In this document: positions 43,817 to 54,301 of the stretch, piece after piece
Layout: each line of letters opens with the position of its first letter
Position numbering within the stretch: position 1 is the first letter of the stretch
Origin: Lachnospiraceae bacterium
GTDB taxonomy: Bacteria; Bacillota; Clostridia; Lachnospirales; Lachnospiraceae
DNA length: 64,000 nucleotides
Assembly: GCA_021202635.1 (NCBI GenBank)
Contig: JAJQCQ010000093.1
Coordinates: 62,001-126,000, forward strand
Direction: 5' to 3'
Program-made: the position numbers and the translations under genes
The notes under the pieces: generated by a model
The model's input: only the letters and a program-made list of their open reading frames with translations
Databases searched by the model: none
What the model was told of the DNA's origin: nothing

Positions 43817-44974
43817 CTACCGTCTCGTAAACCGCCGCAGCATCGGCAGCAGCTCTCTCAGAGCATCCAGACAGTAATCAATCTCTTCTTCCGCAGTGAA
43901 CCGGCTGAAGCTGAACCGCAGGGTAGACTCCAGCTGTTCTTTGGGCAGATGCATTTCCTTTAACACCCCGCTGACCGGTGTTTTTTTATTCGATGAACAG
44001 GCGGAACCGGCAGAGACATAGATCTCCCGTTCTTCCAGTGCATGCAGAAGGACCTCACTGCGCACTCCCACAAAAGCTGCGCTCACGATATGCGCCGCAC
44101 TCTTTTCGCCCATCTCCGAATGGATCACCACATCCGGCAGGTCAGACAGACCATGCATCAGCTTTTCTTTGAGAGCAAGCATGTGCGCATGATCCTGCTC
44201 CATCGTCGCAAACGCGTCCGCCGCCGCCTGCGCAAGTCCCGCCGCCCCCGGCACATTATCTGTCCCGGAACGCATTCCTCTTTGCTGTCCGCCCCCGAGA
44301 ATCAGCGGATGCAGCTTCACCTTCTCACCGGCATACAAAAAGCCGCTGCCCTTCGGCCCATGCAGCTTATGTCCGCTCACCGAGAGCAGGTCTATCCCCA
44401 TGCGCCTCGGATAAATCGGATATTTGCCATACGCCTGTACCGCATCCACATGAAACAGGGTATTCGGATTTTTCTTTTTAATCAACGCCCCAGCCTCCGC
44501 GATCGGCTCAAGGGTGCCAACCTCGTTATTTACATACATGATGGATACCAGGATCGTCTCCTCACAGACCGCGTCCGCCAGCTCCTCCAGAGAAATGCAT
44601 CCCTTCGCATCCACTGGCAAAACCGTCACGCGAAAGCCCTGTTCTTCCAGATACCGCATCGGCACCCGCACTGCCGCATGCTCCACCGCAGACGTGATGA
44701 CATGCAGCCCAGCGCGCCGGTTTGCCGCAGCCGCCCCGAGGATCGCCCAGTTATCCGACTCGGTTCCGCCTGAAGTAAAATAAATCTCCTTCTCACTGAC
44801 CTTCAGTGTCTTCGCAATCGTCTCCCGCGCGTCCCGCAGATAGCGCTCTGCCTCCATCCCTTTTCGATGCCTGGACGAGGGATTTCCAAAATCCTCTGTC
44901 ATCGTCCGCACCACCACGTCCCGCACCGAATCCGTCACACGGGTGGTAGCGGAATTATCCAGATATGCTTCCAT
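43817..44974 (-). CDS. Cysteine desulfurase (IscS/NifS class)
   Basis: A PLP enzyme of 385 residues: AYLDNSATTRV at the start, FTSGGTESDNWAILGAA, the PLP lysine in SVSGHKLHGPKGSGFLY and the catalytic Cys in YVSAGSACSSNKKTP. It supplies persulphide sulphur, here most likely to ThiI just downstream. I use the ATG at 44974, where homologues begin. The frame stays open 62 codons further up and includes a hydrophobic segment (see findings). Confidence 0.93.
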   Translation of the reverse strand: MEAYLDNSATTRVTDSVRDVVVRTMTEDFGNPSSRHRKGMEAERYLRDARETIAKTLKVSEKEIYFTSGGTESDNWAILGAAAANRRAGLHVITSAVEHAAVRVPMRYLEEQGFRVTVLPVDAKGCISLEELADAVCEETILVSIMYVNNEVGTLEPIAEAGALIKKKNPNTLFHVDAVQAYGKYPIYPRRMGIDLLSVSGHKLHGPKGSGFLYAGEKVKLHPLILGGGQQRGMRSGTDNVPGAAGLAQAAADAFATMEQDHAHMLALKEKLMHGLSDLPDVVIHSEMGEKSAAHIVSAAFVGVRSEVLLHALEEREIYVSAGSACSSNKKTPVSGVLKEMHLPKEQLESTLRFSFSRFTAEEEIDYCLDALRELLPMLRRFTRR

Positions 44975-45261
44975 ATCCGCGCCGCCTTTCTGATCGGACA
45001 AAAACGATTCCGATCTCTCTTGTAGTAACAATTGTGTATCCCGGCGTACCCTTATTTCCGCGAAAACTGTAACATTGTTACAGGCCACGACCAGAAGAAT
45101 CACACCTGCTGCCATCAGAAAAGCTTCGATACTGTAACTGTCACCCATTTTTTCTCCCACAAGCCGGTATTGAGCTTCTCTTCATGCTTCATCGGTATGT
45201 TTTAAAATCCTCAATTTCGTCTCTGCATGTGCGAAAATACAAGCTGATAAAACTCTGTATG

Positions 45262-45573
45262 TCAAACCTCTTGGGCTACATAATCCAGGCATGCGCGGTC
45301 ACACACATACGGCCGCACATAGGTATCCGCTACCGCTACATGTGCCGGATGGTTCCCGTACACGGCCACATCCTCCGCCTTTTCCATGGTCGTCACCAGG
45401 GCAATCTCATGCGTGCTCGACGGGAGCGGCTCCTTCACAAAATCCACCGTCAAAAGCCCCGGCACCTTTCCAACCAGAGACCCCAGCTGCTTTTCCATCT
45501 CCGCTTTCAGCTCCGGTTTTTTCTCTTCCGGGATTTCCTTCTTAAAATTCCACATTACAATATGATGTACCAT
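45262..45573 (-). CDS. Dabb-family (stress-responsive A/B barrel) protein
   Basis: The 103-residue ferredoxin-like A/B barrel protein shows MVHHIVMWNFKKEIPEEKK, PGLLTVDFVKEPLPSSTHEI and VAVYGNHPAHVAVADTYV, all typical. Members form dimeric barrels; few have a known reaction. GAGGAGG precedes the ATG at 45573. Confidence 0.88.
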   Translation of the reverse strand: MVHHIVMWNFKKEIPEEKKPELKAEMEKQLGSLVGKVPGLLTVDFVKEPLPSSTHEIALVTTMEKAEDVAVYGNHPAHVAVADTYVRPYVCDRACLDYVAQEV

Positions 45574-45602
45574 ATCTGTACTCCTCCTCATTTGAAATCA
45601 TT

Positions 45603-45881
45603 TTAGCAAAAATACCGTATCTCTCCGAAATAATCAAGCCATTTCTGCTCGATTTCCTCGCTTCGGGCTTCTATCATGCGCATAATATTTCTAAGTGTAT
45701 GTGATGGTATCTTTGAATTGTTATTACATAAATAGCATTTTCCTGCTTGCGTAATCCATATTTTCGTGCCATTCGCTACCGGACTGCCCTTTGAAACATG
45801 TACATGCACTGGTTCAAGCGGTTTATTCTCGTTTGTCCAGAAATAAACCCAGTAAGAGCCCAGTTTAAAAACCTGAGGCAT
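45603..45881 (-). CDS. DUF4160 protein
   Basis: The small protein fits DUF4160: an initial MPQVFKLGSYWVYFWTNENK and the HVHV-type motif PVHVHVSKGSP. Later KIWITQAGKCYLCNNNSKIP and a helical tail follow. DUF4160 genes often stand beside a second small gene in toxin-antitoxin-like pairs. Here it overlaps the preceding hypothetical gene by 17 bases. The ATG at 45881 has AAGGGGG upstream. Confidence 0.8.
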   Translation of the reverse strand: MPQVFKLGSYWVYFWTNENKPLEPVHVHVSKGSPVANGTKIWITQAGKCYLCNNNSKIPSHTLRNIMRMIEARSEEIEQKWLDYFGEIRYFC

Positions 45882-46137
45882 TCTCAAATCCCCCTTCTTT
45901 TGAAAATTCCATAATCAAATGTGCCATGGATTTGATAATTCCCAGAAAATATTCAATTTCCTCCTGTGAGAATTCATAAATATCTTCCCATCTGTAATCC
46001 GGAAGCATGCATGTCGCATGCCGAAAGCCATATTTTTCATCCGGTCTTTCAATATATACTTTTACGCTTCCATCTTCTCTCATTTCTGAATGCACAATTT
46101 CCGTATTGTCGTTCAAAGTCATAAACGGATACATCAT
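45865..46137 (-). CDS. Hypothetical protein, partner of the DUF4160 gene
   Basis: I do not recognise the family. The 90 residues have an N-terminal beta part (TEIVHSEMREDGSVKVYIER, HATCMLPDYRWEDIYEF) and a C-terminal helix. It resembles in position, not clearly in sequence, the DUF2442-like partners of DUF4160. Its ATG overlaps the rsmE stop (ATGA) with AAGGAGG upstream, so it is translated with rsmE. Confidence 0.65.
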   Translation of the reverse strand: MMYPFMTLNDNTEIVHSEMREDGSVKVYIERPDEKYGFRHATCMLPDYRWEDIYEFSQEEIEYFLGIIKSMAHLIMEFSKEGGFENASGF

Positions 46138-46908
46138 AATAAAAGACCTCCTTCATTCTTTCTGACCGGATTCTCTTCCAGAAGAAACATCAAAACTGAC
46201 AACACCGTCATCCCCGCTGTCTCTGTGCGCAGAATCCGCCGGCCCAATGTGATCGGCAGGACTCCGGCCTCCCCGGCCAGCGCTGCCTCCTGCTCATCAA
46301 AGCCACCCTCCGGGCCAATCATGACCGCAATGGAATCTCCCGGAGCAATGGCTCCGAATGCTTCCCTCGTGGCCTCCATCCCTCTGGCCAGCTCGTAAGG
46401 GATAAATTTTCGGTCAAAAGACTCTGCATAGCGCACCGCTTCCTCAAAGGTCATAACCGGCTTTATCTCCGGGATCATCGTCCGCTTTGCCTGCTTCGCC
46501 GCACTCTCCGCGATCGCGCTCCACCGCTTCTGCTTCGCCTCCGCCTTTTTTTGCGTCCAGCTTCACCACCGCGCGCCTGGTCGCCATGGGAACGATCTCA
46601 CTGACCCCCAGCTCCACGGTTTTCTGGATAATCAGCTCCATCTTGTCTGCTTTGGGAAGTCCCTGAAACAGCACAATCTTCGATGGCAGCTCCGTATCCG
46701 CCTCCTGTGACCATAAGATTTTCGCAGTTACCAATACTTCCTCTGTCTTTGTCACCTCACAGCGATAGGTAACCGCATCCGGACTGCTCACCGTAATCTG
46801 CTCGCCCGGACGAATCCGCAGGACGTTTCGGATGTGATTGACGTCGCTGCCGGTAATCCAGATCTCTTTCTCCCTGATCTGATCTTTATTTACAAAGAAA
46901 TGATGCAT
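46134..46908 (-). pseudogene. rsmE: 16S rRNA m3U1498 methyltransferase RsmE, frameshifted
   Basis: The N-terminal PUA-like part (MHHFFVNKDQI ... ITGSDVNHIRNVLRI) and SPOUT domain start (IVLFQGLPKADKMELIIQKT) are in one frame up to VVKLDAKK. From there the RsmE sequence continues in another frame (AEAKQKRWSAIAESAAKQA, then MIGPEGGFDEQEAAL and TLGRRILRTETAGMT). A run of seven A (46546-46552 as T) with one A removed restores a complete protein. SAM and rRNA binding residues are intact, so this is more likely a sequencing error than decay. It lies between prmA and the DUF4160 pair. Confidence 0.88.
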
Positions 46909-46979
46909 TTCTATCCACCCTGGCCCGAACAAGCCGGAACCAATCTTTTACCATTTGCGCAAAAATGTTTTAAGTATCT

Positions 46980-47933
46980 TCAGTTTTTCCGCGCCGTCAC
47001 CGACACCCAGTCGTTCTGGTGCGTCACTTCCAGGACTTCCAGCCCTGCCGCTTTCACCGCATCCACGACGACCGTCTCCTTCTCCTCAATAATCCCCGAT
47101 GTGATATAGATCCCGCCAGGCTTCAGCTGGTTCACAATCACCGGCGTAAGCGGCACCAGCACCTCCGCAAGGATATTCGCGACCACAATGTCATATTTTC
47201 CATAGCCGACGGCGTCCTGCACCTTCTGGTCATCAATAATATTTCCCAGCAGAACCTGCATCGCGCCATCCGGCACCTCGTTTGCCTCCAGATTCTCCCG
47301 CACTGCTGAAATCGCACACGGGTCGAGATCGGTGCCAATGGCATGCTTTGCACCCAGCTTCAGCGCAGCGATGGAAAGAATCCCGCTGCCCGTACCGACG
47401 TCCAGCAGCTCCGTCTGCCCGGTTACATATTTTTTCAGCTGACGCAGGCAAAGCTGCGTTGTCTCATGCATCCCCGTGCCAAACGCGGTGCCCGGATCAA
47501 TATGGATGATCATTTTATCCCGATCCTCATCCCTGACTTCCTCCCAGGAGGGAATAATCAGAATATCATCCACATAAAACTGATGAAAATACTCCTTCCA
47601 GTTATTGATCCAGTCCTTATCCTCTGTCTGTGATACCGCAATGGAGCCTTCCCCGATATCCAAAAACATCCGCAGGTCCTCCAGCTCCTGCCGCACGTTG
47701 GCCAGTATGGTCTCTGTATCTGCATCCTCCTCCAGATAAAAACTTAACCAGGCAATGCCGTCATCCTCCGGCCCGTCCGGCAGGATGTCGACAAACATCT
47801 GCTTTTTATCCTCCTCGGAAAGAGGAACCTTATCCTCAATCTCCACTCCCTCAACGCCGATCTCAGCAAGAGTAGCAATCACGATATCCTCCGCCTCCGA
47901 GCGTGTCTTTATTGTAAATTTATTCCAGCGCAT
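46980..47933 (-). CDS. prmA: Ribosomal protein L11 methyltransferase PrmA
   Basis: An N-terminal L11-binding domain (about 1-120) and a Rossmann methyltransferase domain with LLDVGTGSGILSIAALKLG and the PrmA signature VANILAEVLVPLTP. HIDPGTAFGTGMHETTQLCL is also typical. The enzyme trimethylates ribosomal protein L11. The dnaJ-prmA-rsmE order is widely kept. GAGGAAA precedes the ATG. Confidence 0.95.
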   Translation of the reverse strand: MRWNKFTIKTRSEAEDIVIATLAEIGVEGVEIEDKVPLSEEDKKQMFVDILPDGPEDDGIAWLSFYLEEDADTETILANVRQELEDLRMFLDIGEGSIAVSQTEDKDWINNWKEYFHQFYVDDILIIPSWEEVRDEDRDKMIIHIDPGTAFGTGMHETTQLCLRQLKKYVTGQTELLDVGTGSGILSIAALKLGAKHAIGTDLDPCAISAVRENLEANEVPDGAMQVLLGNIIDDQKVQDAVGYGKYDIVVANILAEVLVPLTPVIVNQLKPGGIYITSGIIEEKETVVVDAVKAAGLEVLEVTHQNDWVSVTARKN

Positions 47934-48023
47934 ACCATTTCCTCATCACTTTGTAAAAATACAAAACAGCATTTCAAACTGCTGTTTAGATTACCACTAT
48001 ACCTGAAACTTTTCAACCAAAAA

Positions 48024-48086
48024 ATATGTGCATCCCCCGAAGGTTTTTGTCCAGGGAAGGTTTGGAGAACTTTCCCTGGACAAAGA
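48024..48086. repeat. Family B repeat with a perfect 13-bp hairpin
   Basis: After ATATGTGCATCCCCCGAAG, TTTGTCCAGGGAA (48046-48058) pairs perfectly with TTCCCTGGACAAA (48072-48084). The same leading block and stem, less perfect, occur at 6170-6245. Confidence 0.6.
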
Positions 48087-48088
48087 AA

Positions 48089-48124
48089 CCGGGCAGTAAT
48101 TCCTTCCGGAATCTATCTGCCCGG
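48089..48124 (-). terminator. Terminator after the 148-residue hypothetical gene
   Basis: CCGGGCAG and CTGCCCGG form an eight-base stem with an inner TTCCGGAA. On the minus strand TTTCTTTG follows. It lies about 50 bases after the stop at 48173. Confidence 0.6.
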
Positions 48125-48172
48125 CCATTGTTTACAAAAACTGACCAGTAACTGGAAATAACCTGCTTCCCG

Positions 48173-48607
48173 TCACAAATAACAGCGCAGCCCTTCGCAG
48201 AGCTCTTCTTCTAAGGATGACAGTCTCCTGCAAATATTTTTTGACGTATCGTCCGCATCAGAATACTGGTTCAGATATTTGTGCAGAGATTTGACACCCA
48301 TGTTGCAGCCATCGGTAACCAGACCGGCAATCGCCGCATCACTCTCATCCATAGCTGTTTTCACATTTGTCTTCACCCACGACATTCCTTTCGCTATCAC
48401 GGCCGGATCCTTTTCGGAAGCTTCATGCTCGTTCAAAAGTCCATGTATTTCCCCGCCCAAATCCTCATGGCAGCTGCGGCTCTCAGTGAGAAGCTGCTTC
48501 AGGCCCTCATCACTGACCTTCTCCAGTACGCCATTGATTGTAGATACCGCCATTTTTGTTCCGGCGTCGCATTCCTTTAAAAGATGAACTGTATCATTTT
48601 CACTCAT
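48173..48607 (-). CDS. Helical hypothetical protein (ferritin-like/DUF2383-type bundle)
   Basis: The 144 residues are almost all helical and read as a four-helix bundle: VHLLKECDAGTKMAVSTING, GLKQLLTESRSCHEDLGGEI, KGMSWVKTNVKTAMDESDAA, GCNMGVKSLHKYLNQYSDAD. This resembles DUF2383/ferritin-like proteins, but the Glu/His pairs for a di-iron site are not evident. It sits between dnaJ and prmA, where most genomes have nothing, and has GGAGG before the ATG at 48607. The role is unknown. Confidence 0.65.
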   Translation of the reverse strand: MSENDTVHLLKECDAGTKMAVSTINGVLEKVSDEGLKQLLTESRSCHEDLGGEIHGLLNEHEASEKDPAVIAKGMSWVKTNVKTAMDESDAAIAGLVTDGCNMGVKSLHKYLNQYSDADDTSKNICRRLSSLEEELCEGLRCYL

Positions 48608-48735
48608 AGTGTCCTCCATCTGCTGCCCTATGCAGCCTGTTATGACTCACAGCGGTTCATTCCCTTCCCGCTTACGAATCTACACTATAGGATACCCATT
48701 CATCCTTTTTTTTACGCGCAGTTGACGCACCGATC

Positions 48736-48797
48736 ATTACAGGTCACACTCCTGCCAGATTTACGTTGTTTTAACCTCTGCAGGGGTGAACAGTAAC
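48736..48797. repeat. Family C 62-bp palindromic repeat, copy 2, after dnaJ
   Basis: ATTACAGGTCACACT ... CCAGATTTACGTTGTTTTAAC ... GGGGTGAACAGTAAC. It ends seven bases from the dnaJ stop. The segment from CCAGATTTACG to TTTTAACC is nearly identical to copy 3. Confidence 0.7.
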
Positions 48798-48803
48798 CAT
48801 TGA

Positions 48804-50000
48804 TCATTCTTCAAACATTTCCTTCAGTTTTTCGCCAAAGCCCTTCTTTTTCTGTTTATCCGGTCCTTTTTTCCCCGGATCGCCGGAGACAGGTGACTCA
48901 AGGCTGCCGCCAGAAACGGCGTCGAACGCCCGCAGAGCTTCCTTTGCCTCTTCACTCAGCTTCGTGGGCACCTGTACGTTCAGAGTCACATAATGGTCGC
49001 CGCGCTGGTTTTTATTTCGCAGAGACGGCACACCCTTGCCCTTGAAGCGAACCTTTGAGCCGGTCTGTGTTCCCGGCTTTACGGTATAAACGATATCGCC
49101 GTCCACCGTGCTGATACGGACGTCTCCGCCAAGCGCCGCCTGGGCAAATGAAATCGATACATCCGAATAGATATTCATATCCTGGCGGGTAAACGTCGCA
49201 TGTCTGCCGACAATCACCTCGACCAGCAGATCTCCGCGCGGCCCGCCGTTGCTTCCCGGCTCGCCCTTCTCACGGATGCGGATACTCTGGCCATTGTCGA
49301 TACCGGCCGGAATGGATACCTTGATTTTCTTTTTGCTGGACGTATAGCCCGTGCCATAGCAATTCGGACATTTTTCTTTGACAATCTTGCCGCTGCCATG
49401 ACATTCCGGACAGGTCTGCACATTCTGTACCGTGCCAAACAGGGACTGCTGGGAAAACACCACCTGCCCCCGGCCGCCGCACTTCGGACAGGTCTCCGGG
49501 GACGTCCCCGGCTTTGCTCCGGTGCCATGACAGGTCGTACACTCATCCTTCAGATTCAGTTCAATCTCTTTTTCACAGCCAAAAACGGCCTCTTCAAATG
49601 TAATGCGAACGCTGGTGCGGACATTCGCGCCCTGCATCGGTCCCTGAGAGCCGCCGCGCCGCCGGCCGCCGCCGCCTCCAAAGAAATCACCGAACAGATC
49701 CCCAAAGATATCGCCCATGTCGCCAAAATTAAAGCCATCAAAGTCAAAGCCGCCGCCACCGGCTCCGCCCTCAAACGCGGCATGGCCAAACTGGTCGTAC
49801 TGGCGTCGTTTTTCCGGATCACTCAGGACGGCATAAGCCTCAGACGCTTCTTTAAATTTCTTCTCGGCTTCGGCATCACCCGGGTTCATATCCGGGTGAT
49901 ATTTTTTTGCGAGTACACGGTACGCTTTTTTCAGCTCCGCGTCGTCCGCATTTTTATCCACACCCAGAACCTCGTAATAATCCCTTTTATTTTCCGCCAT
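48804..50000 (-). CDS. dnaJ: Chaperone protein DnaJ
   Basis: The J domain carries HPD in [12 protein letters not shown] (about 32). A Gly/Phe-rich region, four zinc motifs ([32 protein letters not shown]) and the C-terminal substrate domains follow. It stimulates DnaK ATPase and delivers substrates. The C-terminus has an added Lys/Gly-rich tail. GAGGAG precedes the ATG. Confidence 0.97.
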   Translation of the reverse strand: MAENKRDYYEVLGVDKNADDAELKKAYRVLAKKYHPDMNPGDAEAEKKFKEASEAYAVLSDPEKRRQYDQFGHAAFEGGAGGGGFDFDGFNFGDMGDIFGDLFGDFFGGGGGRRRGGSQGPMQGANVRTSVRITFEEAVFGCEKEIELNLKDECTTCHGTGAKPGTSPETCPKCGGRGQVVFSQQSLFGTVQNVQTCPECHGSGKIVKEKCPNCYGTGYTSSKKKIKVSIPAGIDNGQSIRIREKGEPGSNGGPRGDLLVEVIVGRHATFTRQDMNIYSDVSISFAQAALGGDVRISTVDGDIVYTVKPGTQTGSKVRFKGKGVPSLRNKNQRGDHYVTLNVQVPTKLSEEAKEALRAFDAVSGGSLESPVSGDPGKKGPDKQKKKGFGEKLKEMFEE

Positions 50001-50078
50001 AACTTACTCCTCTTTATACAGCCTGTATTTATCTGAATATCGAACCGTCACCCAGGCTACTTTTTCAAAATAGCCAGG

Positions 50079-50220
50079 AATCAAGCAGGAGGCGGCTCGC
50101 CGTCTCCTGCTCGCGCGCACGGTTGCTGCGTGCCAGTGGCACGCGTTTAGCAACGACCGAAGCAAAGCGTAGACGGGTGCGGCATAAGCCGCAAAACACC
50201 TTGCCCGGCCCAGCGCATGT
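50079..50220. repeat. Family A repeat, extended form, between dnaJ and dnaK
   Basis: AATCAAGCAGGAGGCGGC pairs with GCCGTCTCCTGCTCGC. Then TTGCTGCGTGCCAGTGGCACGC forms a second stem, and GACGGGTGCGGCATAAGCCGC matches the 9286-9310 block. With the family C copy it fills the 392-base gap; no gene is seen. Confidence 0.6.
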
Positions 50221-50320
50221 CATGAGAATGCCCCTGAGGCATCTTCCCGTCCCCAGGGGTATCTCATGGCCGACGTTCGACCTGCCTGTATCACTCGTAC
50301 TGTTTCGTATTTCTGCGATC

Positions 50321-50382
50321 GTTACGGGTCACACCATAACCAGATTTACGTTATTTTAACCACTACAGGTGTGACCGGTAAC
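50321..50382. repeat. Family C 62-bp palindromic repeat, copy 3, after dnaK
   Basis: GTTACGGGTCACACC (50321 onward) is the near-complement of GGTGTGACCGGTAAC at the other end (to 50382). The centre has CCAGATTTACGTTATTTTAACC. It ends 10 bases from the dnaK stop. Confidence 0.75.
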
Positions 50383-50392
50383 TTGCGATTCC

Positions 50393-52318
<1,926 letters not shown>

Positions 52319-52425
52319 CTAAAGATTTTACAGCTCCTCTATTTTCAAACCGCGCATGCAGTGCGTCGGTCGATACCAGATATTATATCTGAAAGCTTCC
52401 GTTGGAATACTGCCATCCGGTCAGA

Positions 52426-53133
52426 TCAGTTCGCCACCTTCACCATACTGTGCCGAAGCACATTGTCACGGTACATATAGCCTTTCTGGAATTCCTCTAC
52501 GACTACATTCTCTCCGGCTTCCTCATCCTCCACATGCATCACCGCATTGTGGAAATTCGGGTCAAACGGCTGTCCGACCGCTTCGATCGGCTTAACACCA
52601 ATCCCTTCGAGTGCCGTCAGCAGCTGGCGGTAAACCTTTTCCATGCCCTGCGCGAAAGCGTCCTGCTTCTGTTCTTCACTCAGATTCGCAAACCCGCGCT
52701 CGAAATTATCAACCGTAGGAAGTATTTTTTCAAGAACGCTCTTTGCTCCGACCTCGAACATTGCAGATTTTTCTTTCTCGGAGCGCTTACGGAAGTTGTC
52801 AAACTCCGCCATCTGACGCTGTACCCGATCCGTCAGCTCTTCGATCTGCTGGTCGCGCTTATCCTTTTCTTTTTTCTTCTTACTGAAAAATCCTTTTTTC
52901 TCAGATTCCCCGGACGCGGGGTCTCCCTTCGCGGTATCCGCTTTCATGGCATCCGCTTCCTCCGGCTTTTTCTCTTCTCCGTCATCCTTTACGGAATCTG
53001 TATTCGCTGTTCCGGAAGATTGATTCGAAGCAGTATCCTGATCTGAAATCTCTTCCGTGGAAGTCGTCTCCGACCCGGCCGCTTCATTCTGAATCGTCTC
53101 GTTCTGAACTTCTTCGTCCCTGATCTCTTCCAA
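52426..53133 (-). CDS. grpE: Nucleotide exchange factor GrpE
   Basis: An acidic, disordered N-terminus of about 75 residues is followed by KKKKEKDKRDQQIEELTDRV and the long coiled coil. The GrpE signature is in VGQPFDPNFHNAVMHVEDEE to GYMYRDNVLRHSMVKV. It releases ADP from DnaK. The start is uncertain: I prefer the TTG at 53133, 20 bases after hrcA, because GGTGGAG lies six bases before it. A GTG at 53145 and a TTG within hrcA (53196) are alternatives. Confidence 0.92.
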   Translation of the reverse strand: MEEIRDEEVQNETIQNEAAGSETTSTEEISDQDTASNQSSGTANTDSVKDDGEEKKPEEADAMKADTAKGDPASGESEKKGFFSKKKKEKDKRDQQIEELTDRVQRQMAEFDNFRKRSEKEKSAMFEVGAKSVLEKILPTVDNFERGFANLSEEQKQDAFAQGMEKVYRQLLTALEGIGVKPIEAVGQPFDPNFHNAVMHVEDEEAGENVVVEEFQKGYMYRDNVLRHSMVKVAN

Positions 53134-53152
53134 TGGCTTCTCCACCTTTCTG

Positions 53153-54229
53153 CTACTTATCTTTGTCTTTCTTATAAATCTGATCCAGCTGAGCAATCAG
53201 GTCTTTTAACGTACCGATCACCTTATCATAATCCATCCGCTTCGGACCAACCACGCCAATCCGCCCGTACATCCCTTCGCCCAGCTCATAAGTGGCTGTC
53301 ACTACACTGCAGTCCTGCATGGACGCAACCGGCGACTCCTGACCGATGTACACCTGAATCCCGGTTTCCTGATTCTGATCATCGGAGGTGATCAGACCAG
53401 CCAGATCCCGCTTATTCTCAAAGGTACTGATCAGCTCGCTCGCTTTCTCACTGGTAGAAAGCTCAGGATAGCGGAAAATGTTCGTCGCGCCGCTGGTATA
53501 AATCTCCACCTCATTGTCTGACTGAATCGCTTCCGCGACTGCATCCAGCACCCGGTTCACCACCTCGCTGTGCGTACCTGCCTGCTCCTTCAATTTTGAA
53601 ATCGTACCGAGATTGATCTGCTCCAGGGTCAGTCCGTTCAGGGCGCTGTTCAGAAGAATATTCAGCTCCAGGATCGTCTTCTGATCCAGATCATGCTCCA
53701 TATCCAGCATTTTATTCCGGACTACGTTTGCCTCCGTGACAACCGTCGCCAGAATCTGCGATTCGGAGACAATCGAAAGCTGGATGAACTTCAGCTTCGT
53801 CTGGTGGATCTTTGGCCCGGAAATCATGGCTGCGTAGTTCGTATTCGAAGCCAGGATCTGTGCCATCTGCCGCAGGATCAGTTCCATCTTATCCTGCCTC
53901 TGAAGAACGAGCTTGCGCATCTCGGTGACCTCCTGTTCTTTCTCAGCCACCTCCTGCTCTTTCTCAGAAACCTCGCGCTCTTTCTCCTCCATCATACGGT
54001 CCACATATAAGCGATAACCGGCATCCGACGGAATCCTGCCCGCTGAGGTATGCGGCTGAAGAATCAGCCCCATCTCTTCCAGATCAGACATCTCGTTGCG
54101 TATCGTGGCGGAACTCAGATTCAGGTCGGCGTACTTCGAAATCGTACGGGAACCGACCGGTTCGCCTGTCTCAAGGTAGGTCTTGATGATCGCTTTTAAT
54201 ATTGTCCATTTTCTCTCATCAAGCTGCAT
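53153..54229 (-). CDS. hrcA: Heat-inducible transcription repressor HrcA
   Basis: The winged helix is at the N-terminus (LDERKWTILKAIIKTYLETG, GSRTISKYADLNLSSATIRN). The GAF-like dimerisation domain and conserved VTATYELGEGMYGRIGVVGP follow. HrcA binds the CIRCE operator and is kept active by GroEL. An unusual Glu/Gln-rich insertion with repeated 'EKEQEV' (about 80-100) forms a predicted coiled coil. It is the first gene of the operon and directly downstream of its own CIRCE. GGGAGG precedes the ATG. Confidence 0.96.
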   Translation of the reverse strand: MQLDERKWTILKAIIKTYLETGEPVGSRTISKYADLNLSSATIRNEMSDLEEMGLILQPHTSAGRIPSDAGYRLYVDRMMEEKEREVSEKEQEVAEKEQEVTEMRKLVLQRQDKMELILRQMAQILASNTNYAAMISGPKIHQTKLKFIQLSIVSESQILATVVTEANVVRNKMLDMEHDLDQKTILELNILLNSALNGLTLEQINLGTISKLKEQAGTHSEVVNRVLDAVAEAIQSDNEVEIYTSGATNIFRYPELSTSEKASELISTFENKRDLAGLITSDDQNQETGIQVYIGQESPVASMQDCSVVTATYELGEGMYGRIGVVGPKRMDYDKVIGTLKDLIAQLDQIYKKDKDK

Positions 54230-54259
54230 CTGAACTCCTCCCTGTTTTGTTTTCTTTTG

Positions 54260-54286
54260 TTAGCACTCTTCAGATTTGAGTGCTAA
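54260..54286 (-). promoter_or_regulatory. CIRCE operator
   Basis: TTAGCACTC, nine bases, GAGTGCTAA: a perfect match to the HrcA operator. It lies between the promoter and hrcA. Confidence 0.97.
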
Positions 54287-54301
54287 CACCTTACGTTGCC
54301 T

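Noticed and set aside
46134-46908. Programmed frameshift in rsmE
   Set aside because: The change needed is the loss of one A from A7. There is no known programmed shift in this gene, and two other A-run indels exist in the window.
50079-50382. CRISPR array
   Set aside because: The repeats are single palindromic units without regular spacers; no cas genes occur in the window.
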